From Ruminococcaceae bacterium UBA1236 (lineage in GTDB: Bacteria > Bacillota > Clostridia > Oscillospirales > Acutalibacteraceae), in contig DBWO01000033.1 in the NCBI GenBank assembly GCA_002309055.1, positions 1 to 24,709 of the forward strand: DNA of 24,709 bases, written 5' to 3'. This document shows, piece after piece, positions 19,334 through 24,709 of the stretch. A program made the translations under genes and the position numbers. How positions within the stretch are numbered: position 1 is the first letter of the stretch; each line of letters starts with the position of its first letter. The notes beneath the pieces are model-generated. The model saw only the letters and a program-made list of their open reading frames with translations. It did not search any database and had not been told where the DNA came from.

Positions 19334-21832
19334 TTATTTTGTAAGAGATTCGGGAATGTAGCCGAGAATGACTCTGCCGCTTTCAAGCACCATCACGGCA
19401 TAATAGCCGTCGTATATAGGGCTGTATCTCGGCCTGAATGCGCTCTGCAATTTTGCGAGCTCACCCGGGTCAGTAACTGTAACGGCGTTTTCGGGCATTA
19501 TATCCTCAATCTCAACGCGGTCTTTTTCGTCAATCTCTTCGGAGAGCGGCCCGGCGTAATCAATGGAGGCATATTCCCCGCCGGACATCATATAGTAGAG
19601 TTCTTCTTCCGTCTGATTCGCCCAGAGGTACTGGAAGTGTCTGTCGGAATAACTTTCGCCCCAGAGGGTGAAAGTGTCGTTTTCATACCTCGAGACATCC
19701 GTGGGCTCCGTGTATTTGCAGTAAACCACTTTGACCGCTTTATCATCGGATTCAAAGAACCGGGTCATGCCGTTGCTGTCAAGGAAACTCATAGTATTTT
19801 CCATATCGGCGTAAACGGGATAAGCGAGGACATTGTTTTCGAAAATATCCGTTTTTTCGGTGATAATCTCAATGTTGCCCATGTCTCCGGTGACCAGGGG
19901 CTCGCCTGTCTCTTCGTCATATTCGGTGACCGGGATATCGGCAAGGGGCGAACCCGCCATAAACACATAGCCGATAAATTGTGCGTCACTGCTGCCGCTC
20001 AGAGGCATTGTGCCCGCGAGAATGTCGGCGGCAAGCGCCTCAACGAGGTCTATTCTGACCTGCTTATTCATAAACGCGGCGGGGGCGACGGCCCTTGAGT
20101 AAGAAGGCGAAACCAGCCCTAAATTATAGCTGAATGTTGAAAGAATCTCCGCGTTTTCAACAAGGCCTTTCACATAATCGGAAACCTGTTTTCTGATATT
20201 GCCGCTGTCTGTAAGGGAGAGGATTTCCTCAAGAATTCCGAGAGTGGCGTATTTGTAATTTCTGACAGCGGTTTTGCCGTCTTTAAGGTGATACCTTATC
20301 GCAACGCCCGCATTGATTTTATCGGAGCGCTCGTTTTCACCGCCGTAAAACTTTGAAACAGAATCGTTTTTGAGTGAGGCGAGTTTTCCGTTTACGGATA
20401 TGATTTTGTCAATATCCGCTTTGTCGGTGAAGCCCTCAAACAGGGTCCTTTCGCCCTTGCTCATAAGCTGGGCATCAAGTCTCAGTTTGTCTTTCGTTCT
20501 CACAAACGAACCGTAGCTGTAACCGTAATATATATTGCTCGCGTAAACTTCCTGACCGTTAATCACTATATCGGCGCTTTTTATGTCGGAAGCATCCGGT
20601 ATTTTAACTGAGCCCACGGGAAGAGCCGAGAGCATAAGCAGGCAGACAAGAAGGAATATGCCGATTTCGGCAATAAGATATTTGATTCTCTTTCTGTAAC
20701 GTTTGAATGAGCGCAGAACTATAAGCTCAACAACGGTGTAGCCGACTGCCATTATGACGATACCGCCAATAATCGAAACGATAACCATTTTCCGGAAAGG
20801 AAGATCCATACCGCAGACAATATGGTTAAACAGCGCTGCGAGGAAAGAGCCTACAACAACCACGCAGAAGCCCTGCATCAGAGGGCTTGTGCCCATAAAC
20901 CCGGCCTTCTCGGCCTTGCGGCGCCTCGCGCAGAAATAAGCGGCGGCGGAAATCACCGCGATAACCGCGAGAAAAACGAGCGGCCTTCCGAAAAGGTTCA
21001 TACCGAAGCTTTCGGGGTCATACAGTAATTCCTTCCGCTCGGAGGCAAGGCTGATAACATCGTTATCGCTCGCGCCGGGCAAAAGATATCCGGCGAAATT
21101 GACAAAAGTAAAATTTGTGTTCAGAAGACCTTTGCCGAAAACGAGCACCTCGTTGTCGTAGTCGGAGAGCGTTTCTGTGTAAGGCGAGCCGTAGATGAAA
21201 GTTGAGATAAACTGTGAAAGGGTGAAATTCACCATAAAGGGTGAAAGAATCGCGACAGATGAGTAAACAAAGGCTTCAAGCATTGAGCCCACAATCTGCA
21301 TAACGAGAGCGACCGCCGCGAAGACATAGTAGGAAGCGCTGAGCAGTTTAATGACAATATAGAGCGCGGCGAGAAGCATTTTGCCGTAAAAACCGAAGAA
21401 CGCGATATTTGCAATCACGATAAAGATCCAGGGGATGATTATCGACATTGTAATAATGGTGATACCCGCGAGAAATCTGGAAGCAAAGAGCGTTCCGCGG
21501 TTAAGAGCGATGCTGAAATGAACGTTGACGGCAGCCTTGTTCATCACATACCAGAAAAGCCTGATTGCGAGCACAACGCTTACGAAAACAAAGGGAATGC
21601 TCATTATTGTTTCAGGCGGTATAGCATCGTAAAACTGCGCAAAACAATAGGTAAATGTCTTTCTCAGTGACTCGGCGTAAATGGGATTGAACGATGCGTG
21701 AATAATATCAAAGGCTCCGCCGAAGCTAATCAGAACAAAAGCAATTCCGAGGAGCACGAATACCCAGTTTTCCCTCAGGGCCTTGCGGAAGGTGAAGCCG
21801 GAAAGTTTAAGAGAATATTTCTTTGAAGTCAT
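19334..21832 (-). CDS. ABC transporter permease with large extracytoplasmic C-terminal domain (YtrC/DUF6449-like)
   Basis: Membrane subunit of a GntR-controlled ABC exporter of the Ytr kind, 832 residues. About eight TM segments lie in the first ~405 residues (for example near 23-43, 80-98, 122-145, 283-302, 350-373 and 384-405), then a ~425-residue soluble domain outside the membrane that looks like the DUF6449 type found in such permeases. I choose the ATG at 21832 because GGAGG lies 9 nt upstream; a TTG at 21856 would add 8 residues. It overlaps the 3' end of the ATPase gene by 26 nt, so the two are translationally coupled. In Bacillus the ytr operon is induced by cell-wall antibiotics; the same role here is inference. 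Confidence 0.82.
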   Translation of the reverse strand: MTSKKYSLKLSGFTFRKALRENWVFVLLGIAFVLISFGGAFDIIHASFNPIYAESLRKTFTYCFAQFYDAIPPETIMSIPFVFVSVVLAIRLFWYVMNKAAVNVHFSIALNRGTLFASRFLAGITIITMSIIIPWIFIVIANIAFFGFYGKMLLAALYIVIKLLSASYYVFAAVALVMQIVGSMLEAFVYSSVAILSPFMVNFTLSQFISTFIYGSPYTETLSDYDNEVLVFGKGLLNTNFTFVNFAGYLLPGASDNDVISLASERKELLYDPESFGMNLFGRPLVFLAVIAVISAAAYFCARRRKAEKAGFMGTSPLMQGFCVVVVGSFLAALFNHIVCGMDLPFRKMVIVSIIGGIVIMAVGYTVVELIVLRSFKRYRKRIKYLIAEIGIFLLVCLLMLSALPVGSVKIPDASDIKSADIVINGQEVYASNIYYGYSYGSFVRTKDKLRLDAQLMSKGERTLFEGFTDKADIDKIISVNGKLASLKNDSVSKFYGGENERSDKINAGVAIRYHLKDGKTAVRNYKYATLGILEEILSLTDSGNIRKQVSDYVKGLVENAEILSTFSYNLGLVSPSYSRAVAPAAFMNKQVRIDLVEALAADILAGTMPLSGSSDAQFIGYVFMAGSPLADIPVTEYDEETGEPLVTGDMGNIEIITEKTDIFENNVLAYPVYADMENTMSFLDSNGMTRFFESDDKAVKVVYCKYTEPTDVSRYENDTFTLWGESYSDRHFQYLWANQTEEELYYMMSGGEYASIDYAGPLSEEIDEKDRVEIEDIMPENAVTVTDPGELAKLQSAFRPRYSPIYDGYYAVMVLESGRVILGYIPESLTK

Positions 21833-22706
21833 AATCGGTATCCTCCATTTCTTCAAGGAATATTTCTTCTATGGTGAGCGGAAATCTCTCTATGAGAAGC
21901 GGCGACATCTGCCTGAGTTTTTCCTCGGCGGTGTCGGGGTCACCCTTAACGGAAAGCGTGACAATCTTGCCGTCCGTTTTGAAGCGGACAATATCAAGGC
22001 CTTCAAAATCGGCCTGAGACTTGTCATCGGCAAACACAAGGCGGAATTTGCAGCGGTGCGCGCTGATGTCGTCAACGCTGCAGTCAAGCGCAATGCTCTT
22101 GCCGTTTATAAGCGCCATATGGTCGCAGATATCGGCAATCTCATGCAGGTTGTGCGATGAGATAATCACACTGCATTCTCTCTCTGCGGTGTAATCGACG
22201 AGCATTTTATTCATTATGCTCCTCTTCTGAGGGTCAAGCCCGTCAAAGGATTCGTCAAGCAGAAGCACCTTGGGAAGAGCGGACATACCCAGAATCATCT
22301 CCGCCTGCCTCTGCATACCCTTTGAGAAAGAGTTGAGACGGGCTTTTTTGTCAAGCTGAAAAACATTGCAGAGATTATCGAGCGTTTCCATACTGAAAGA
22401 GGGATAGTATCCGGCGTAAAACTTTGCCATTCTCTCTATTGTGGAGAAGGCTTCAAAGAATATTTCGTCCGGCACATAAAACATATCAAGGCGCGCCGCG
22501 CTGTCGGTATAAGTGTTTCTGCCGTTTATTGTCACTTCGCCTTCATCGGGCTTATATACTCCTGCAATTATTTTGAGCAGAGTGGTTTTACCCGCGCCGT
22601 TATAGCCTACAAGGCCGTAAACGGAGCCGTCTCCAACCGACATGCTCAGATTGTTGAGAGCGGTGAAATCGCCGAATTTTTTGGTGACGTTTTTTATTTC
22701 AATCAA
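21807..22706 (-). CDS. ABC transporter ATP-binding protein (Ytr/antibiotic-type)
   Basis: Cytoplasmic ATPase partner of the adjacent permease, 299 residues. Residue numbers are counted from the GTG at 22715: Walker A GYNGAGKTT (37-45), signature FSKGMQ (130-135, a variant of LSGGQ), Walker B VLLLDESFDGLD (150-161) with catalytic E155, and H-loop H188. A C-terminal extension of ~80 residues follows. Two starts are possible. The GTG at 22715 overlaps the gntR stop but would sit on top of the AAGGAG site. The TTG at 22706 has that site at 8-nt spacing, so I prefer it. Second gene of the gntR operon. Confidence 0.93.
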   Translation of the reverse strand: MIEIKNVTKKFGDFTALNNLSMSVGDGSVYGLVGYNGAGKTTLLKIIAGVYKPDEGEVTINGRNTYTDSAARLDMFYVPDEIFFEAFSTIERMAKFYAGYYPSFSMETLDNLCNVFQLDKKARLNSFSKGMQRQAEMILGMSALPKVLLLDESFDGLDPQKRSIMNKMLVDYTAERECSVIISSHNLHEIADICDHMALINGKSIALDCSVDDISAHRCKFRLVFADDKSQADFEGLDIVRFKTDGKIVTLSVKGDPDTAEEKLRQMSPLLIERFPLTIEEIFLEEMEDTDYDFKEIFS

Positions 22707-22711
22707 TTTTA

Positions 22712-23074
22712 TCACTCCTTGTAAACTGCGCTCAGTATCTCCTGAGCCTCGGCCTTTGTGATGCCGATGGATTTTGCCGTATCGAGCGCGTTCATAATCT
22801 CTTTCTTTGCCTTTTCCTTAACAGCCGTGTTGCCGAAAGCGGATTCGCTCACGAAGCTGCCGGTGCCCGGCACGGTGTAGATGATGCCGCTGAGTTCAAG
22901 GTCATAGAAAGCTTTTTTGACGGTGTTGACGTTAACCCCCGTGTCGGAGGAAATCTGCCTTATGGAAGGCAATTTTGAATCCGCAGGGTATATGCCGAGG
23001 TTTATGAGCGTGAGTATCTGGGTTTTAATCTGCTCATATACCGGCGTACGGCTCTGCTTATCAACTACTATCAA
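22712..23074 (-). CDS. GntR-family (YtrA-type) transcriptional regulator
   Basis: A short GntR repressor, 120 residues, matching the YtrA subfamily: an N-terminal winged helix (PVYEQIKTQI at 11-20, LPSIRQISSDTGVNVNTVKKAFYDLE around 45-70, GSFVS at 87-91) and only a ~30-residue helical tail instead of a ligand-binding domain. The start is a TTG at 23074, chosen because AAGGGG lies 8 nt upstream and the only nearby ATG opens a three-codon frame. It is first in the operon with ATPase and permease, behind a perfect-consensus promoter and a repeat-rich operator, so it very likely represses the operon. Confidence 0.93.
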   Translation of the reverse strand: MIVVDKQSRTPVYEQIKTQILTLINLGIYPADSKLPSIRQISSDTGVNVNTVKKAFYDLELSGIIYTVPGTGSFVSESAFGNTAVKEKAKKEIMNALDTAKSIGITKAEAQEILSAVYKE

Positions 23075-23097
23075 ATTATCATCCCCTTCTTGTCATA

Positions 23098-23120
23098 GGT
23101 GTGCTATCTGTGCTATTACA
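23098..23120. promoter_or_regulatory. Candidate GntR operator with tandem 9-bp repeats
   Basis: Plus strand GTGCTATCT (23101-23109) is followed directly by GTGCTATTA (23110-23118), flanked by GTGT and ACAC. It covers the expected transcription start of the gntR operon. The TGTGCTATCT part recurs at the promoter of the alkaline-phosphatase-family gene. Confidence 0.55.
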
Positions 23121-23125
23121 CTTGC

Positions 23126-23154
23126 ATTATAATCCGCTCCCCTGCTTTTGTCAA
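23126..23154 (-). promoter_or_regulatory. Perfect-consensus promoter of the gntR-ABC operon
   Basis: Minus strand TTGACA (23149-23154), 17-bp spacer, TATAAT (23126-23131), 51 nt before the TTG start. A strong promoter with an operator on its start site fits a repressed, inducible operon. Confidence 0.82.
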
Positions 23155-23206
23155 GGGTGTTTACAAAAAGTTTAAAAAATTCCGCTCTCAAATGCCTAAA
23201 TTGATG

Positions 23207-23235
23207 TTGCTATTTTACAGAGTCTGTGATAAAAT
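23207..23235 (+). promoter_or_regulatory. Promoter of the DivIVA-like gene
   Basis: TTGCTA (23207-23212), 17-bp spacer, TAAAAT (23230-23235), 45 nt before the ATG at 23281. Confidence 0.55.
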
Positions 23236-23280
23236 AATTTCATATATAAACAAAAATTCTTTGAAAGGAATGTATCGTAT

Positions 23281-23592
23281 ATGGAAAACAGAGCATTATT
23301 CAACACCGAGAGCGCAGGCTACAACCGTGCAGAGGTTGAAAAGTATGTTTCCACCCTCAAGGAGGAGTACAAAAAGGTTTACGAATACGCTAAATCAACA
23401 GAGGTAAATAACGAAAAGCTCAAGAAAATCTGCCGCGCACTTTCCGACGAAAATAAGGCTCTCAAGGCAAACGGCGCAACAGCAGCCGCCCCCGCCGCAA
23501 ACACCGCGGCAGCGGAAGCCGCCGAAAAAATGAGCGCTCTTATCGCCGCGCTCGCGAAAGAAAACGAAATTCTCAAATCTCAGCTCGGCTGA
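23281..23592 (+). CDS. Small DivIVA-like coiled-coil protein
   Basis: 103 residues. The N-terminal AGYNRAEVEKYVSTLKEEYKKV (12-33) has the shape of the DivIVA/GpsB membrane-binding N-domain (GYdrxeVdxyl followed by a coiled coil). The coiled coil runs to about 63, an Ala-rich linker (about 64-82) follows, and a second short helix (EKMSALIAALAKENEILKSQL) ends the protein. DivIVA-family proteins mark curved membrane at poles and septa. ATG at 23281 has AAAGGAA about 11 nt upstream, a weak site. The gene for a signal-peptidase-like protein begins 54 nt downstream, probably in the same transcript. Confidence 0.72.
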   Translation: MENRALFNTESAGYNRAEVEKYVSTLKEEYKKVYEYAKSTEVNNEKLKKICRALSDENKALKANGATAAAPAANTAAAEAAEKMSALIAALAKENEILKSQLG

Positions 23593-23646
23593 GTTACGGC
23601 GTAAAAACGCTTTTGCCAAACTACAAAGAAAGGCAGTTTATCAGAT

Positions 23647-24486
23647 ATGGATGAATTCAAGCTCAGAAGCATAGACGATTTTGATAACGACTTTATAACA
23701 AGTGTGAGACAGCCCGCCCCCGCCCCTCAGCCCGCAGTTCAGGCGCAGCCCGCACCACAGGCAAGGCCCTCACTCGTGCCGGAATATAATCCGAACGCTT
23801 CACAGAATCAGAACCCCGCAATCTCCGATCCTCTCTATACGCCTGACAGAATGAGCGACGTTCCTGTGGAGCCCCTCAATATCGAAGCAAATGAGAAGGA
23901 AGAAAAAGCCGAAAAGCCCAAAGCGGGCGCCGGCGCGTTAATCGGCAAGATAGCGGCAATCGTGATGCTTGTTGTGACAGTTCTTGTATTTGTATGCGGA
24001 TGTTTCCTCACCGTATTCCTTGACAACAAGGGCTCGGCATTATTCGGACATACACTCAACACTCTTGCGAGTGACACAACGGTCAACGAGACCACCATAA
24101 AGAAGGGTGCCCTCATCATAGGCGACGTTAAAGAAGGCATTGATGATTCGGCAGGCAATCACCTTGCTGTGCCCACTACATTACCGGCTGCAAAGGGCTG
24201 TGACATCGTAACAATCAACGAGGTCAAAGCAGAAGAACCCGGCTCGGGCAAATCCTATGTAACAAGCCGTCCCGGCAATCCGGCAACAGCCGTTTATACA
24301 AAGGACAGCAGCTACGGCGTTGTAAACATCTATCTCCCTGTTCTCGGCGGTCTGCTGAGTTTCGCGATGGATAACGCAATCTGGTTCTGCGCAATGTTCG
24401 TCCTGCTCGCGGCAGTTTGCATCTGCGTGCTGGTTCTTATCAACTGGTCGGTAGCTAATAAAGCTAAACCCAAAGAAGAAGAATAA
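23647..24486 (+). CDS. Two-TM protein with a degenerate SipW-like (S26B) signal peptidase domain
   Basis: 279 residues. A soluble N-terminal part rich in Pro, Gln and Ala (about 1-65), an acidic stretch, TM1 at about 101-125, an extracytoplasmic segment (about 126-242), TM2 at about 244-268 and a charged tail KPKEEE. The extracytoplasmic part aligns by eye with SipW-like signal peptidases: ALFGHTL (131-137), TTIKKGALIIG (149-159) where active enzymes read SMEPTIKKGDLII, CDIVTI (185-190), YVTSRPG (204-210) where they read YVTHRV, and YGVVNIYLPVLGGLLSF (223-239). The catalytic serine position is V146 and the histidine position is S207, so peptidase activity is not expected. Ribosome binding site AAAGG is 13-17 nt upstream. 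Followed by a strong terminator. The family link is inference from motifs. Confidence 0.65.
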   Translation: MDEFKLRSIDDFDNDFITSVRQPAPAPQPAVQAQPAPQARPSLVPEYNPNASQNQNPAISDPLYTPDRMSDVPVEPLNIEANEKEEKAEKPKAGAGALIGKIAAIVMLVVTVLVFVCGCFLTVFLDNKGSALFGHTLNTLASDTTVNETTIKKGALIIGDVKEGIDDSAGNHLAVPTTLPAAKGCDIVTINEVKAEEPGSGKSYVTSRPGNPATAVYTKDSSYGVVNIYLPVLGGLLSFAMDNAIWFCAMFVLLAAVCICVLVLINWSVANKAKPKEEE

Positions 24487-24498
24487 ACAGGGCTTCTG

Positions 24499-24516
24499 CA
24501 TTTAAGCCGGAAACAA
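24499..24516 (+). repeat. Diverged relative of the 77-nt repeat (5' part)
   Basis: CATTTAAGCCGGAAACAA resembles the first 17 nt of copies A and B (CATTTAAG, then a G/A-rich run and ACAA), again 13 nt after a stop codon and again followed by a strong hairpin (24521-24552) at a similar distance. The stem sequence is different. Confidence 0.4.
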
Positions 24517-24520
24517 GTTC

Positions 24521-24553
24521 AAAAGCTCACGGGCAAATGCCCGTGAGCTTTTT
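24521..24553 (+). terminator. Rho-independent terminator of the signal-peptidase-like gene
   Basis: Perfect 14-bp stem AAAAGCTCACGGGC/GCCCGTGAGCTTTT (24521-24534 with 24539-24552), AAAT loop, with six T (24549-24554) counted from the stem end onward. Confidence 0.92.
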
Positions 24554-24554
24554 T

Positions 24555-24709
24555 ATGAATTGATACTTTAATCATGAATTGTAACTTCGGTACATTTCGG
24601 GTCGCTTCGCTTAGATTATAATTTCCGATTCTCACGTGAATATTAATCGTATTCTATATTATTAAATGAATTATGTCGAACACTATAATCAAAACCACCC
24701 GTTAAACGG
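24555..24709. other. Right-hand end, no gene seen
   Basis: 155 nt of AT-rich sequence after the terminator. ATGAATTG occurs twice (24554-24561 and 24573-24580). No ribosome binding site with an open frame, promoter or RNA gene could be supported before the window ends. Confidence 0.4.

Noticed and set aside
19334..23074. Interpretation of the gntR-ABC cassette as a novel system
   Set aside because: Short GntR, ATPase and large-domain permease in this order is the known Ytr-type arrangement of Firmicutes; only its possible link to the phosphoesterase promoter is unusual.
1..24709. CRISPR arrays, tRNA/rRNA genes, transposases, prophage genes or defence systems
   Set aside because: None seen: no regularly spaced repeats beyond those listed, no cloverleaf with a CCA end, and no integrase, transposase, nuclease or toxin-antitoxin motifs.

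Overview
The window looks like chromosomal DNA of a low-to-mid GC Clostridia bacterium, probably an uncultured gut-type member of the Oscillospirales/Ruminococcaceae. The evidence is a Firmicutes-type dcw order (mraZ-rsmH-ftsL-PBP with PASTA domains-murE-murF), strong AGGAGG-type ribosome binding sites, near-consensus sigma-A promoters, a YtrA-type GntR/ABC cassette, a LytTR regulator, an ECF S component and a DivIVA-like protein. Most of the sequence is ordinary chromosome; the assignment to a family is inference.

Layout. 1-7218, minus strand: the start of a division and cell-wall cluster, reading leftward from a promoter at 7190-7218 through mraZ, rsmH, an ftsL-like gene, a SpoVD/FtsI-type PBP, murE and murF, which runs off the left edge. 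A terminator-like hairpin sits inside the cluster between ftsL and the PBP gene. The distal two thirds of murF look Bacteroidota-like while its first ~135 codons look clostridial, so there is either a recombination or an assembly join at about 780-880. 7601-9702, plus strand: rpsT, an unannotated 57-residue membrane protein with a perfect promoter, acpP (with GSL in place of the DSL motif) and nagA. 9703-10133 is non-coding and holds a perfect 36-bp palindrome and a bidirectional terminator.

10134-15875, minus strand: one apparent operon with a glycoside-hydrolase-like protein, an ECF transporter S component, a TIGR00300/AgrE-type ornithine cyclodeaminase-like protein and a C-terminally anchored metallophosphoesterase. 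Divergent from it is a secreted metallophosphoesterase (15954-17153). 17154-17503 carries two copies of a 77-nt repeat with conserved, covarying hairpins. Then, on the minus strand, come a three-TM small protein and a stand-alone LytTR regulator (17504-18099) with a promoter and a 21-bp-spaced direct repeat upstream, an alkaline-phosphatase-superfamily protein (18455-19252), and a gntR-ABC ATPase-permease operon (19334-23074) under a consensus promoter with a repeat-rich operator.

23207-24709, plus strand: a small DivIVA-like coiled-coil protein and a two-TM protein whose extracytoplasmic part resembles a SipW-like (S26B) signal peptidase that has lost its catalytic Ser and His. The gene ends in a strong terminator preceded by a diverged relative of the 77-nt repeat. 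No tRNA, rRNA, CRISPR array, transposase or phage gene was seen. The most interesting items are the murF chimera, the signal-peptidase-like pseudoenzyme, the covarying intergenic repeat and the candidate LytTR operator.
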